From the NCBI GenBank assembly GCA_965644315.1, contig CBFFRQ010000164.1:1-52230 (forward strand): 52,230 bases of DNA, read 5' to 3'. Made by a program: the position numbers and the translations under genes. This document shows positions 1 to 15,000 of this stretch, in pieces. The notes beneath the pieces are model-generated. The model was not told the origin of the DNA, searched no databases, and was given only the letters and a program-made list of their open reading frames with translations. Every line of letters starts with the position of its first letter. The stretch's first letter is position 1. Source of the stretch: Caecitellus pseudoparvulus. Taxonomy: Eukaryota; Bigyra: Bicosoecida.

Positions 1-3000
1 GTCAGACACCGCCAGTGCCACCGTCACCGTCACGCTCTCCCCCACGCCATTGTCCGTGTTGGCGTTGATGAGGGTGCCCAACGGCACGCTGGCGCTCAGC
101 CCGTCCCCTGCCACCGTCCCGCTGCCAGCCAGGGCGCCGAAGCCGCCCGTCACGTTGCTGCTGACGTCGCCACTGGACGCCACGACGCTGACCACCTCCA
201 CCACCGTCACGGGGGACGCAGGGCTGCTCCACCCAGACAGCGCCAAGTCCAGGATGGCGCCGCTGGTCGTGCCCTCAGGCACGCTCACCACCACCGCCAC
301 CTCCACGGCACTGCCCAGGAACACCTGCCGAGGCACGGCGCTCCCGCTGGACCCCGCCGTCACAGCGTCCAGGGACACCTCCACAGTGGACACGCCAGGC
401 GTGCCCACTGGCAGGCTGATGGCGCCAGTCGTCAGCACCTCCGACCCTGCACCGCCGCTGGACCCTGACGTCGTCGTGTACGGCACAGCCAGCTGCAGCG
501 CAGGCAGCGCCGCCGCAGACTCCACGCTCACAGGCACCGACAGCACCACCTCCACGTCTGCGCTCGTCCACAGTGCCAGCTCAGGCACCACGACAGCGCT
601 GCCCTCGGCGTTCAGCTGCCCCACCACGCCAGGCCCCAGGCTCGTGCCGTTCACCAGCACATCCACCACCGGCACCAGCCCGCTGCCCAGGATGCTGCTC
701 AAGTCCGCGCTCACGTTGAACCCCGGCGCGCTGCTGGCACCCGTGTGCCCCACGCTCCACGCCACACTGATCACGTCGCCGGCGTCCACGATGCTGCCGT
801 CCGCCGGGCTCCACACGGGCCCCGCGCTCACCTCCAACGACGGCAGGCCCAGCGTCATGGCGTACCCCGGCACGGCGGGCACGCCAGCCCCCCCCGTGGT
901 GCTGCCCGCCGACAGCAGGCCCACACTGCTCAGCAGCCCGTCCAGGGTGATGACGTCGCCCGCCACAGCCCCCGCCACGTCAGACACCGCCAGTGCCACC
1001 GTCACCGTCACGCTCTCCCCCACGCCATTGTCCGTGTTGGCGTTGATGAGGGTGCCCAACGGCACGCTGGCGCTCAGCCCGTCCCCTGCCACCGTCCCGC
1101 TGCCAGCCAGGGCGCCGAAGCCGCCCGTCACGTTGCTGCTGACGTCGCCACTGGACGCCACGACGCTGACCACCTCCACCACCGTCACGGGGGACGCAGG
1201 GCTGCTCCACCCAGACAGCGCCAAGTCCAGGATGGCGCCGCTGGTCGTGCCCTCAGGCACGCTCACCACCACCGCCACCTCCACGGCACTGCCCAGGAAC
1301 ACCTGCCGAGGCACGGCGCTCCCGCTGGACCCCGCCGTCACAGCGTCCAGGGACACCTCCACAGTGGACACGCCAGGCGTGCCCACTGGCAGGCTGATGG
1401 CGCCAGTCGTCAGCACCTCCGACCCTGCACCGCCGCTGGACCCTGACGTCGTCGTGTACGGCACAGCCAGCTGCAGCGCAGGCAGCGCCGCCGCAGACTC
1501 CACGCTCACAGGCACCGACAGCACCACCTCCACGTCTGCGCTCGTCCACAGTGCCAGCTCAGGCACCACGACAGCGCTGCCCTCGGCGTTCAGCTGCCCC
1601 ACCACGCCAGGCCCCAGGCTCGTGCCGTTCACCAGCACATCCACCACCGGCACCAGCCCGCTGCCCAGGATGCTGCTCAAGTCCGCGCTCACGTTGAACC
1701 CCGGCGCGCTGCTGGCACCCGTGTGCCCCACGCTCCACGCCACACTGATCACGTCGCCGGCGTCCACGATGCTGCCGTCCGCCGGGCTCCACACGGGCCC
1801 CGCGCTCACCTCCAACGACGGCAGGCCCAGCGTCATGGCGTACCCCGGCACGGCGGGCACGCCAGCCCCCCCCGTGGTGCTGCCCGCCGACAGCAGGCCC
1901 ACACTGCTCAGCAGCCCGTCCAGGGTGATGACGTCGCCCGCCACAGCCCCACCCACGTCAGACACCGCCAGTGCCACCGTCACCGTCACGCTCTCCCCCA
2001 CGCCATTGTCCGTGTTGGCGTTGATGAGGGTGCCCAACGGCACGCTGGCGCTCAGCCCGTCCCCTGCCACCGTCCCGCTGCCAGCCAGGGCGCCGAAGCC
2101 GCCCGTCACGTTGCTGCTGACGTCGCCACTGGACGCCACGACGCTGACCACCTCCACCACCGTCACGGGGGACGCAGGGCTGCTCCACCCAGACAGCGCC
2201 AAGTCCAGGATGGCGCCGCTGGTCGTGCCCTCAGGCACGCTCACCACCACCGCCACCTCCACGGCACTGCCCAGGAACACCTGCCGAGGCACGGCGCTCC
2301 CGCTGGACCCCGCCGTCACAGCGTCCAGGGACACCTCCACAGTGGACACGCCAGGCGTGCCCACTGGCAGGCTGATGGCGCCAGTCGTCAGCACCTCCGA
2401 CCCTGCACCGCCGCTGGACCCTGACGTCGTCGTGTACGGCACAGCCAGCTGCAGCGCAGGCAGCGCCGCCGCAGACTCCACGCTCACAGGCACCGACAGC
2501 ACCACCTCCACGTCTGCGCTCGTCCACAGTGCCAGCTCAGGCACCACGACAGCGCTGCCCTCGGCGTTCAGCTGCCCCACCACGCCAGGCCCCAGGCTCG
2601 TGCCGTTCACCAGCACATCCACCACCGGCACCAGCCCGCTGCCCAGGATGCTGCTCAAGTCCGCGCTCACGTTGAACCCCGGCGCGCTGCTGGCACCCGT
2701 GTGCCCCACGCTCCACGCCACACTGATCACGTCGCCGGCGTCCACGATGCTGCCGTCCGCCGGGCTCCACACGGGCCCCGCGCTCACCTCCAACGACGGC
2801 AGGCCCAGCGTCATGGCGTACCCCGGCACGGCGGGCACGCCAGCCCCCCGTGGTGCTGCCCGCCGACAGCAGGCCCACACTGCTCAGCAGCCCGTCCAGG
2901 GTGATGACGTCGCCCGCCACAGCCCCACCCACGTCAGACACCGCCAGTGCCACCGTCACCGTCACGCTCTCCCCCACGCCATTGTCCGTGTTGGCGTTGA

Positions 3001-6000
3001 TGAGGGTGCCCAACGGCACGCTGGCGCTCAGCCCGTCCCCTGCCACCGTCCCGCTGCCAGCCAGGGCGCCGAAGCCGCCCGTCACGTTGCTGCTGACGTC
3101 GCCACTGGACGCCACGACGCTGACCACCTCCACCACCGTCACGGGGGACGCAGGGCTGCTCCACCCAGACAGCGCCAAGTCCAGGATGGCGCCGCTGGTC
3201 GTGCCCTCAGGCACGCTCACCACCACCGCCACCTCCACGGCACTGCCCAGGAACACCTGCCGAGGCACGGCGCTCCCGCTGGACCCCGCCGTCACAGCGT
3301 CCAGGGACACCTCCACAGTGGACACGCCAGGCGTGCCCACTGGCAGGCTGATGGCGCCAGTCGTCAGCACCTCCGACCCTGCACCGCCGCTGGACCCTGA
3401 CGTCGTCGTGTACGGCACAGCCAGCTGCAGCGCAGGCAGCGCCGCCGCAGACTCCACGCTCACAGGCACCGACAGCACCACCTCCACGTCTGCGCTCGTC
3501 CACAGTGCCAGCTCAGGCACCACGACAGCGCTGCCCTCGGCGTTCAGCTGCCCCACCACGCCAGGCCCCAGGCTCGTGCCGTTCACCAGCACATCCACCA
3601 CCGGCACCAGCCCGCTGCCCAGGATGCTGCTCAAGTCCGCGCTCACGTTGAACCCCGGCGCGCTGCTGGCACCCGTGTGCCCCACGCTCCACGCCACACT
3701 GATCACGTCGCCGGCGTCCACGATGCTGCCGTCCGCCGGGCTCCACACGGGCCCCGCGCTCACCTCCAACGACGGCAGGCCCAGCGTCATGGCGTACCCC
3801 GGCACGGCGGGCACGCCAGCCCCCCGTGGTGCTGCCCGCCGACAGCAGGCCCACACTGCTCAGCAGCCCGTCCAGGGTGATGACGTCGCCCGCCACAGCC
3901 CCCGCCACGTCAGACACCGCCAGTGCCACCGTCACCGTCACGCTCTCCCCCACGCCATTGTCCGTGTTGGCGTTGATGAGGGTGCCCAACGGCACGCTGG
4001 CGCTCAGCCCGTCCCCTGCCACCGTCCCGCTGCCAGCCAGGGCGCCGAAGCCGCCCGTCACGTTGCTGCTGACGTCGCCACTGGACGCCACGACGCTGAC
4101 CACCTCCACCACCGTCACGGGGGACGCAGGGCTGCTCCACCCAGACAGCGCCAAGTCCAGGATGGCGCCGCTGGTCGTGCCCTCAGGCACGCTCACCACC
4201 ACCGCCACCTCCACGGCACTGCCCAGGAACACCTGCCGAGGCACGGCGCTCCCGCTGGACCCCGCCGTCACAGCGTCCAGGGACACCTCCACAGTGGACA
4301 CGCCAGGCGTGCCCACTGGCAGGCTGATGGCGCCAGTCGTCAGCACCTCCGACCCTGCACCGCCGCTGGACCCTGACGTCGTCGTGTACGGCACAGCCAG
4401 CTGCAGCGCAGGCAGCGCCGCCGCAGACTCCACGCTCACAGGCACCGACAGCACCACCTCCACGTCTGCGCTCGTCCACAGTGCCAGCTCAGGCACCACG
4501 ACAGCGCTGCCCTCGGCGTTCAGCTGCCCCACCACGCCAGGCCCCAGGCTCGTGCCGTTCACCAGCACATCCACCACCGGCACCAGCCCGCTGCCCAGGA
4601 TGCTGCTCAAGTCCGCGCTCACGTTGAACCCCGGCGCGCTGCTGGCACCCGTGTGCCCCACGCTCCACGCCACACTGATCACGTCGCCGGCGTCCACGAT
4701 GCTGCCGTCCGCCGGGCTCCACACGGGCCCCGCGCTCACCTCCAACGACGGCAGGCCCAGCGTCATGGCGTACCCCGGCACGGCGGGCACGCCAGCCCCC
4801 CCCGTGGTGCTGCCCGCCGACAGCAGGCCCACACTGCTCAGCAGCCCGTCCAGGGTGATGACGTCGCCCGCCACAGCCCCACCCACGTCAGACACCGCCA
4901 GTGCCACCGTCACCGTCACGCTCTCCCCCACGCCATTGTCCGTGTTGGCGTTGATGAGGGTGCCCAACGGCACGCTGGCGCTCAGCCCGTCCCCTGCCAC
5001 CGTCCCGCTGCCAGCCAGGGCGCCGAAGCCGCCCGTCACGTTGCTGCTGACGTCGCCACTGGACGCCACGACGCTGACCACCTCCACCACCGTCACGGGG
5101 GACGCAGGGCTGCTCCACCCAGACAGCGCCAAGTCCAGGATGGCGCCGCTGGTCGTGCCCTCAGGCACGCTCACCACCACCGCCACCTCCACGGCACTGC
5201 CCAGGAACACCTGCCGAGGCACGGCGCTCCCGCTGGACCCCGCCGTCACAGCGTCCAGGGACACCTCCACAGTGGACACGCCAGGCGTGCCCACTGGCAG
5301 GCTGATGGCGCCAGTCGTCAGCACCTCCGACCCTGCACCGCCGCTGGACCCTGACGTCGTCGTGTACGGCACAGCCAGCTGCAGCGCAGGCAGCGCCGCC
5401 GCAGACTCCACGCTCACAGGCACCGACAGCACCACCTCCACGTCTGCGCTCGTCCACAGTGCCAGCTCAGGCACCACGACAGCGCTGCCCTCGGCGTTCA
5501 GCTGCCCCACCACGCCAGGCCCCAGGCTCGTGCCGTTCACCAGCACATCCACCACCGGCACCAGCCCGCTGCCCAGGATGCTGCTCAAGTCCGCGCTCAC
5601 GTTGAACCCCGGCGCGCTGCTGGCACCCGTGTGCCCCACGCTCCACGCCACACTGATCACGTCGCCGGCGTCCACGATGCTGCCGTCCGCCGGGCTCCAC
5701 ACGGGCCCCGCGCTCACCTCCAACGACGGCAGGCCCAGCGTCATGGCGTACCCCGGCACGGCGGGCACGCCAGCCCCCCCCGTGGTGCTGCCCGCCGACA
5801 GCAGGCCCACACTGCTCAGCAGCCCGTCCAGGGTGATGACGTCGCCCGCCACAGCCCCACCCACGTCAGACACCGCCAGTGCCACCGTCACCGTCACGCT
5901 CTCCCCCACGCCATTGTCCGTGTTGGCGTTGATGAGGGTGCCCAACGGCACGCTGGCGCTCAGCCCGTCCCCTGCCACCGTCCCGCTGCCAGCCAGGGCG

Positions 6001-9000
6001 CCGAAGCCGCCCGTCACGTTGCTGCTGACGTCGCCACTGGACGCCACGACGCTGACCACCTCCACCACCGTCACGGGGGACGCAGGGCTGCTCCACCCAG
6101 ACAGCGCCAAGTCCAGGATGGCGCCGCTGGTCGTGCCCTCAGGCACGCTCACCACCACCGCCACCTCCACGGCACTGCCCAGGAACACCTGCCGAGGCAC
6201 GGCGCTCCCGCTGGACCCCGCCGTCACAGCGTCCAGGGACACCTCCACAGTGGACACGCCAGGCGTGCCCACTGGCAGGCTGATGGCGCCAGTCGTCAGC
6301 ACCTCCGACCCTGCACCGCCGCTGGACCCTGACGTCGTCGTGTACGGCACAGCCAGCTGCAGCGCAGGCAGCGCCGCCGCAGACTCCACGCTCACAGGCA
6401 CCGACAGCACCACCTCCACGTCTGCGCTCGTCCACAGTGCCAGCTCAGGCACCACGACAGCGCTGCCCTCGGCGTTCAGCTGCCCCACCACGCCAGGCCC
6501 CAGGCTCGTGCCGTTCACCAGCACATCCACCACCGGCACCAGCCCGCTGCCCAGGATGCTGCTCAAGTCCGCGCTCACGTTGAACCCCGGCGCGCTGCTG
6601 GCACCCGTGTGCCCCACGCTCCACGCCACACTGATCACGTCGCCGGCGTCCACGATGCTGCCGTCCGCCGGGCTCCACACGGGCCCCGCGCTCACCTCCA
6701 ACGACGGCAGGCCCAGCGTCATGGCGTACCCCGGCACGGCGGGCACGCCAGCCCCCCGTGGTGCTGCCCGCCGACAGCAGGCCCACACTGCTCAGCAGCC
6801 CGTCCAGGGTGATGACGTCGCCCGCCACAGCCCCACCCACGTCAGACACCGCCAGTGCCACCGTCACCGTCACGCTCTCCCCCACGCCATTGTCCGTGTT
6901 GGCGTTGATGAGGGTGCCCAACGGCACGCTGGCGCTCAGCCCGTCCCCTGCCACCGTCCCGCTGCCAGCCAGGGCGCCGAAGCCGCCCGTCACGTTGCTG
7001 CTGACGTCGCCACTGGACGCCACGACGCTGACCACCTCCACCACCGTCACGGGGGACGCAGGGCTGCTCCACCCAGACAGCGCCAAGTCCAGGATGGCGC
7101 CGCTGGTCGTGCCCTCAGGCACGCTCACCACCACCGCCACCTCCACGGCACTGCCCAGGAACACCTGCCGAGGCACGGCGCTCCCGCTGGACCCCGCCGT
7201 CACAGCGTCCAGGGACACCTCCACAGTGGACACGCCAGGCGTGCCCACTGGCAGGCTGATGGCGCCAGTCGTCAGCACCTCCGACCCTGCACCGCCGCTG
7301 GACCCTGACGTCGTCGTGTACGGCACAGCCAGCTGCAGCGCAGGCAGCGCCGCCGCAGACTCCACGCTCACAGGCACCGACAGCACCACCTCCACGTCTG
7401 CGCTCGTCCACAGTGCCAGCTCAGGCACCACGACAGCGCTGCCCTCGGCGTTCAGCTGCCCCACCACGCCAGGCCCCAGGCTCGTGCCGTTCACCAGCAC
7501 ATCCACCACCGGCACCAGCCCGCTGCCCAGGATGCTGCTCAAGTCCGCGCTCACGTTGAACCCCGGCGCGCTGCTGGCACCCGTGTGCCCCACGCTCCAC
7601 GCCACACTGATCACGTCGCCGGCGTCCACGATGCTGCCGTCCGCCGGGCTCCACACGGGCCCCGCGCTCACCTCCAACGACGGCAGGCCCAGCGTCATGG
7701 CGTACCCCGGCACGGCGGGCACGCCAGCCCCCCCCGTGGTGCTGCCCGCCGACAGCAGGCCCACACTGCTCAGCAGCCCGTCCAGGGTGATGACGTCGCC
7801 CGCCACAGCCCCCGCCACGTCAGACACCGCCAGTGCCACCGTCACCGTCACGCTCTCCCCCACGCCATTGTCCGTGTTGGCGTTGATGAGGGTGCCCAAC
7901 GGCACGCTGGCGCTCAGCCCGTCCCCTGCCACCGTCCCGCTGCCAGCCAAGGCGCCGAAGCCGCCCGTCACGTTGCTGCTGACGTCGCCACTGGACGCCA
8001 CGACGCTGACCACCTCCACCACCGTCACGGGGGACGCAGGGCTGCTCCACCCAGACAGCGCCAAGTCCAGGATGGCGCCGCTGGTCGTGCCCTCAGGCAC
8101 GCTCACCACCACCGCCACCTCCACGGCACTGCCCAGGAACACCTGCCGAGGCACGGCGCTCCCGCTGGACCCCGCCGTCACAGCGTCCAGGGACACCTCC
8201 ACAGTGGACACGCCAGGCGTGCCCACTGGCAGGCTGATGGCGCCAGTCGTCAGCACCTCCGACCCTGCACCGCCGCTGGACCCTGACGTCGTCGTGTACG
8301 GCACAGCCAGCTGCAGCGCAGGCAGCGCCGCCGCAGACTCCACGCTCACAGGCACCGACAGCACCACCTCCACGTCTGCGCTCGTCCACAGTGCCAGCTC
8401 AGGCACCACGACAGCGCTGCCCTCGGCGTTCAGCTGCCCCACCACGCCAGGCCCCAGGCTCGTGCCGTTCACCAGCACATCCACCACCGGCACCAGCCCG
8501 CTGCCCAGGATGCTGCTCAAGTCCGCGCTCACGTTGAACCCCGGCGCGCTGCTGGCACCCGTGTGCCCCACGCTCCACGCCACACTGATCACGTCGCCGG
8601 CGTCCACGATGCTGCCGTCCGCCGGGCTCCACACGGGCCCCGCGCTCACCTCCAACGACGGCAGGCCCAGCGTCATGGCGTACCCCGGCACGGCGGGCAC
8701 GCCAGCCCCCCGTGGTGCTGCCCGCCGACAGCAGGCCCACACTGCTCAGCAGCCCGTCCAGGGTGATGACGTCGCCCGCCACAGCCCCCGCCACGTCAGA
8801 CACCGCCAGTGCCACCGTCACCGTCACGCTCTCCCCCACGCCATTGTCCGTGTTGGCGTTGATGAGGGTGCCCAACGGCACGCTGGCGCTCAGCCCGTCC
8901 CCTGCCACCGTCCCGCTGCCAGCCAAGGCGCCGAAGCCGCCCGTCACGTTGCTGCTGACGTCGCCACTGGACGCCACGACGCTGACCACCTCCACCACCG

Positions 9001-12000
9001 TCACGGGGGACGCAGGGCTGCTCCACCCAGACAGCGCCAAGTCCAGGATGGCGCCGCTGGTCGTGCCCTCAGGCACGCTCACCACCACCGCCACCTCCAC
9101 GGCACTGCCCAGGAACACCTGCCGAGGCACGGCGCTCCCGCTGGACCCCGCCGTCACAGCGTCCAGGGACACCTCCACAGTGGACACGCCAGGCGTGCCC
9201 ACTGGCAGGCTGATGGCGCCAGTCGTCAGCACCTCCGACCCTGCACCGCCGCTGGACCCTGACGTCGTCGTGTACGGCACAGCCAGCTGCAGCGCAGGCA
9301 GCGCCGCCGCAGACTCCACGCTCACAGGCACCGACAGCACCACCTCCACGTCTGCGCTCGTCCACAGTGCCAGCTCAGGCACCACGACAGCGCTGCCCTC
9401 GGCGTTCAGCTGCCCCACCACGCCAGGCCCCAGGCTCGTGCCGTTCACCAGCACATCCACCACCGGCACCAGCCCGCTGCCCAGGATGCTGCTCAAGTCC
9501 GCGCTCACGTTGAACCCCGGCGCGCTGCTGGCACCCGTGTGCCCCACGCTCCACGCCACACTGATCACGTCGCCGGCGTCCACGATGCTGCCGTCCGCCG
9601 GGCTCCACACGGGCCCCGCGCTCACCTCCAACGACGGCAGGCCCAGCGTCATGGCGTACCCCGGCACGGCGGGCACGCCAGCCCCCCCCGTGGTGCTGCC
9701 CGCCGACAGCAGGCCCACACTGCTCAGCAGCCCGTCCAGGGTGATGACGTCGCCCGCCACAGCCCCCGCCACGTCAGACACCGCCAGTGCCACCGTCACC
9801 GTCACGCTCTCCCCCACGCCATTGTCCGTGTTGGCGTTGATGAGGGTGCCCAACGGCACGCTGGCGCTCAGCCCGTCCCCTGCCACCGTCCCGCTGCCAG
9901 CCAAGGCGCCGAAGCCGCCCGTCACGTTGCTGCTGACGTCGCCACTGGACGCCACGACGCTGACCACCTCCACCACCGTCACGGGGGACGCAGGGCTGCT
10001 CCACCCAGACAGCGCCAAGTCCAGGATGGCGCCGCTGGTCGTGCCCTCAGGCACGCTCACCACCACCGCCACCTCCACGGCACTGCCCAGGAACACCTGC
10101 CGAGGCACGGCGCTCCCGCTGGACCCCGCCGTCACAGCGTCCAGGGACACCTCCACAGTGGACACGCCAGGCGTGCCCACTGGCAGGCTGATGGCGCCAG
10201 TCGTCAGCACCTCCGACCCTGCACCGCCGCTGGACCCTGACGTCGTCGTGTACGGCACAGCCAGCTGCAGCGCAGGCAGCGCCGCCGCAGACTCCACGCT
10301 CACAGGCACCGACAGCACCACCTCCACGTCTGCGCTCGTCCACAGTGCCAGCTCAGGCACCACGACAGCGCTGCCCTCGGCGTTCAGCTGCCCCACCACG
10401 CCAGGCCCCAGGCTCGTGCCGTTCACCAGCACATCCACCACCGGCACCAGCCCGCTGCCCAGGATGCTGCTCAAGTCCGCGCTCACGTTGAACCCCGGCG
10501 CGCTGCTGGCACCCGTGTGCCCCACGCTCCACGCCACACTGATCACGTCGCCGGCGTCCACGATGCTGCCGTCCGCCGGGCTCCACACGGGCCCCGCGCT
10601 CACCTCCAACGACGGCAGGCCCAGCGTCATGGCGTACCCCGGCACGGCGGGCACGCCAGCCCCCCGTGGTGCTGCCCGCCGACAGCAGGCCCACACTGCT
10701 CAGCAGCCCGTCCAGGGTGATGACGTCGCCCGCCACAGCCCCACCCACGTCAGACACCGCCAGTGCCACCGTCACCGTCACGCTCTCCCCCACGCCATTG
10801 TCCGTGTTGGCGTTGATGAGGGTGCCCAACGGCACGCTGGCGCTCAGCCCGTCCCCTGCCACCGTCCCGCTGCCAGCCAGGGCGCCGAAGCCGCCCGTCA
10901 CGTTGCTGCTGACGTCGCCACTGGACGCCACGACGCTGACCACCTCCACCACCGTCACGGGGGACGCAGGGCTGCTCCACCCAGACAGCGCCAAGTCCAG
11001 GATGGCGCCGCTGGTCGTGCCCTCAGGCACGCTCACCACCACCGCCACCTCCACGGCACTGCCCAGGAACACCTGCCGAGGCACGGCGCTCCCGCTGGAC
11101 CCCGCCGTCACAGCGTCCAGGGACACCTCCACAGTGGACACGCCAGGCGTGCCCACTGGCAGGCTGATGGCGCCAGTCGTCAGCACCTCCGACCCTGCAC
11201 CGCCGCTGGACCCTGACGTCGTCGTGTACGGCACAGCCAGCTGCAGCGCAGGCAGCGCCGCCGCAGACTCCACGCTCACAGGCACCGACAGCACCACCTC
11301 CACGTCTGCGCTCGTCCACAGTGCCAGCTCAGGCACCACGACAGCGCTGCCCTCGGCGTTCAGCTGCCCCACCACGCCAGGCCCCAGGCTCGTGCCGTTC
11401 ACCAGCACATCCACCACCGGCACCAGCCCGCTGCCCAGGATGCTGCTCAAGTCCGCGCTCACGTTGAACCCCGGCGCGCTGCTGGCACCCGTGTGCCCCA
11501 CGCTCCACGCCACACTGATCACGTCGCCGGCGTCCACGATGCTGCCGTCCGCCGGGCTCCACACGGGCCCCGCGCTCACCTCCAACGACGGCAGGCCCAG
11601 CGTCATGGCGTACCCCGGCACGGCGGGCACGCCAGCCCCCCCCGTGGTGCTGCCCGCCGACAGCAGGCCCACACTGCTCAGCAGCCCGTCCAGGGTGATG
11701 ACGTCGCCCGCCACAGCCCCACCCACGTCAGACACCGCCAGTGCCACCGTCACCGTCACGCTCTCCCCCACGCCATTGTCCGTGTTGGCGTTGATGAGGG
11801 TGCCCAACGGCACGCTGGCGCTCAGCCCGTCCCCTGCCACCGTCCCGCTGCCAGCCAGGGCGCCGAAGCCGCCCGTCACGTTGCTGCTGACGTCGCCACT
11901 GGACGCCACGACGCTGACCACCTCCACCACCGTCACGGGGGACGCAGGGCTGCTCCACCCAGACAGCGCCAAGTCCAGGATGGCGCCGCTGGTCGTGCCC

Positions 12001-15000
12001 TCAGGCACGCTCACCACCACCGCCACCTCCACGGCACTGCCCAGGAACACCTGCCGAGGCACGGCGCTCCCGCTGGACCCCGCCGTCACAGCGTCCAGGG
12101 ACACCTCCACAGTGGACACGCCAGGCGTGCCCACTGGCAGGCTGATGGCGCCAGTCGTCAGCACCTCCGACCCTGCACCGCCGCTGGACCCTGACGTCGT
12201 CGTGTACGGCACAGCCAGCTGCAGCGCAGGCAGCGCCGCCGCAGACTCCACGCTCACAGGCACCGACAGCACCACCTCCACGTCTGCGCTCGTCCACAGT
12301 GCCAGCTCAGGCACCACGACAGCGCTGCCCTCGGCGTTCAGCTGCCCCACCACGCCAGGCCCCAGGCTCGTGCCGTTCACCAGCACATCCACCACCGGCA
12401 CCAGCCCGCTGCCCAGGATGCTGCTCAAGTCCGCGCTCACGTTGAACCCCGGCGCGCTGCTGGCACCCGTGTGCCCCACGCTCCACGCCACACTGATCAC
12501 GTCGCCGGCGTCCACGATGCTGCCGTCCGCCGGGCTCCACACGGGCCCCGCGCTCACCTCCAACGACGGCAGGCCCAGCGTCATGGCGTACCCCGGCACG
12601 GCGGGCACGCCAGCCCCCCGTGGTGCTGCCCGCCGACAGCAGGCCCACACTGCTCAGCAGCCCGTCCAGGGTGATGACGTCGCCCGCCACAGCCCCCGCC
12701 ACGTCAGACACCGCCAGTGCCACCGTCACCGTCACGCTCTCCCCCACGCCATTGTCCGTGTTGGCGTTGATGAGGGTGCCCAACGGCACGCTGGCGCTCA
12801 GCCCGTCCCCTGCCACCGTCCCGCTGCCAGCCAAGGCGCCGAAGCCGCCCGTCACGTTGCTGCTGACGTCGCCACTGGACGCCACGACGCTGACCACCTC
12901 CACCACCGTCACGGGGGACGCAGGGCTGCTCCACCCAGACAGCGCCAAGTCCAGGATGGCGCCGCTGGTCGTGCCCTCAGGCACGCTCACCACCACCGCC
13001 ACCTCCACGGCACTGCCCAGGAACACCTGCCGAGGCACGGCGCTCCCGCTGGACCCCGCCGTCACAGCGTCCAGGGACACCTCCACAGTGGACACGCCAG
13101 GCGTGCCCACTGGCAGGCTGATGGCGCCAGTCGTCAGCACCTCCGACCCTGCACCGCCGCTGGACCCTGACGTCGTCGTGTACGGCACAGCCAGCTGCAG
13201 CGCAGGCAGCGCCGCCGCAGACTCCACGCTCACAGGCACCGACAGCACCACCTCCACGTCTGCGCTCGTCCACAGTGCCAGCTCAGGCACCACGACAGCG
13301 CTGCCCTCGGCGTTCAGCTGCCCCACCACGCCAGGCCCCAGGCTCGTGCCGTTCACCAGCACATCCACCACCGGCACCAGCCCGCTGCCCAGGATGCTGC
13401 TCAAGTCCGCGCTCACGTTGAACCCCGGCGCGCTGCTGGCACCCGTGTGCCCCACGCTCCACGCCACACTGATCACGTCGCCGGCGTCCACGATGCTGCC
13501 GTCCGCCGGGCTCCACACGGGCCCCGCGCTCACCTCCAACGACGGCAGGCCCAGCGTCATGGCGTACCCCGGCACGGCGGGCACGCCAGCCCCCCCCGTG
13601 GTGCTGCCCGCCGACAGCAGGCCCACACTGCTCAGCAGCCCGTCCAGGGTGATGACGTCGCCCGCCACAGCCCCACCCACGTCAGACACCGCCAGTGCCA
13701 CCGTCACCGTCACGCTCTCCCCCACGCCATTGTCCGTGTTGGCGTTGATGAGGGTGCCCAACGGCACGCTGGCGCTCAGCCCGTCCCCTGCCACCGTCCC
13801 GCTGCCAGCCAGGGCGCCGAAGCCGCCCGTCACGTTGCTGCTGACGTCGCCACTGGACGCCACGACGCTGACCACCTCCACCACCGTCACGGGGGACGCA
13901 GGGCTGCTCCACCCAGACAGCGCCAAGTCCAGGATGGCGCCGCTGGTCGTGCCCTCAGGCACGCTCACCACCACCGCCACCTCCACGGCACTGCCCAGGA
14001 ACACCTGCCGAGGCACGGCGCTCCCGCTGGACCCCGCCGTCACAGCGTCCAGGGACACCTCCACAGTGGACACGCCAGGCGTGCCCACTGGCAGGCTGAT
14101 GGCGCCAGTCGTCAGCACCTCCGACCCTGCACCGCCGCTGGACCCTGACGTCGTCGTGTACGGCACAGCCAGCTGCAGCGCAGGCAGCGCCGCCGCAGAC
14201 TCCACGCTCACAGGCACCGACAGCACCACCTCCACGTCTGCGCTCGTCCACAGTGCCAGCTCAGGCACCACGACAGCGCTGCCCTCGGCGTTCAGCTGCC
14301 CCACCACGCCAGGCCCCAGGCTCGTGCCGTTCACCAGCACATCCACCACCGGCACCAGCCCGCTGCCCAGGATGCTGCTCAAGTCCGCGCTCACGTTGAA
14401 CCCCGGCGCGCTGCTGGCACCCGTGTGCCCCACGCTCCACGCCACACTGATCACGTCGCCGGCGTCCACGATGCTGCCGTCCGCCGGGCTCCACACGGGC
14501 CCCGCGCTCACCTCCAACGACGGCAGGCCCAGCGTCATGGCGTACCCCGGCACGGCGGGCACGCCAGCCCCCCCCGTGGTGCTGCCCGCCGACAGCAGGC
14601 CCACACTGCTCAGCAGCCCGTCCAGGGTGATGACGTCGCCCGCCACAGCCCCACCCACGTCAGACACCGCCAGTGCCACCGTCACCGTCACGCTCTCCCC
14701 CACGCCATTGTCCGTGTTGGCGTTGATGAGGGTGCCCAACGGCACGCTGGCGCTCAGCCCGTCCCCTGCCACCGTCCCGCTGCCAGCCAGGGCGCCGAAG
14801 CCGCCCGTCACGTTGCTGCTGACGTCGCCACTGGACGCCACGACGCTGACCACCTCCACCACCGTCACGGGGGACGCAGGGCTGCTCCACCCAGACAGCG
14901 CCAAGTCCAGGATGGCGCCGCTGGTCGTGCCCTCAGGCACGCTCACCACCACCGCCACCTCCACGGCACTGCCCAGGAACACCTGCCGAGGCACGGCGCT

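Noticed and set aside
50-3400. Long plus-strand frames across the 978-bp array (also 12620-19213 and 19639-24144)
   Set aside because: They are antisense shadows. They lack a unique N-terminal domain or signal peptide, and their sense is lost as soon as the array meets the unique exon at 24019, where the minus-strand frame continues into recognisable domains.
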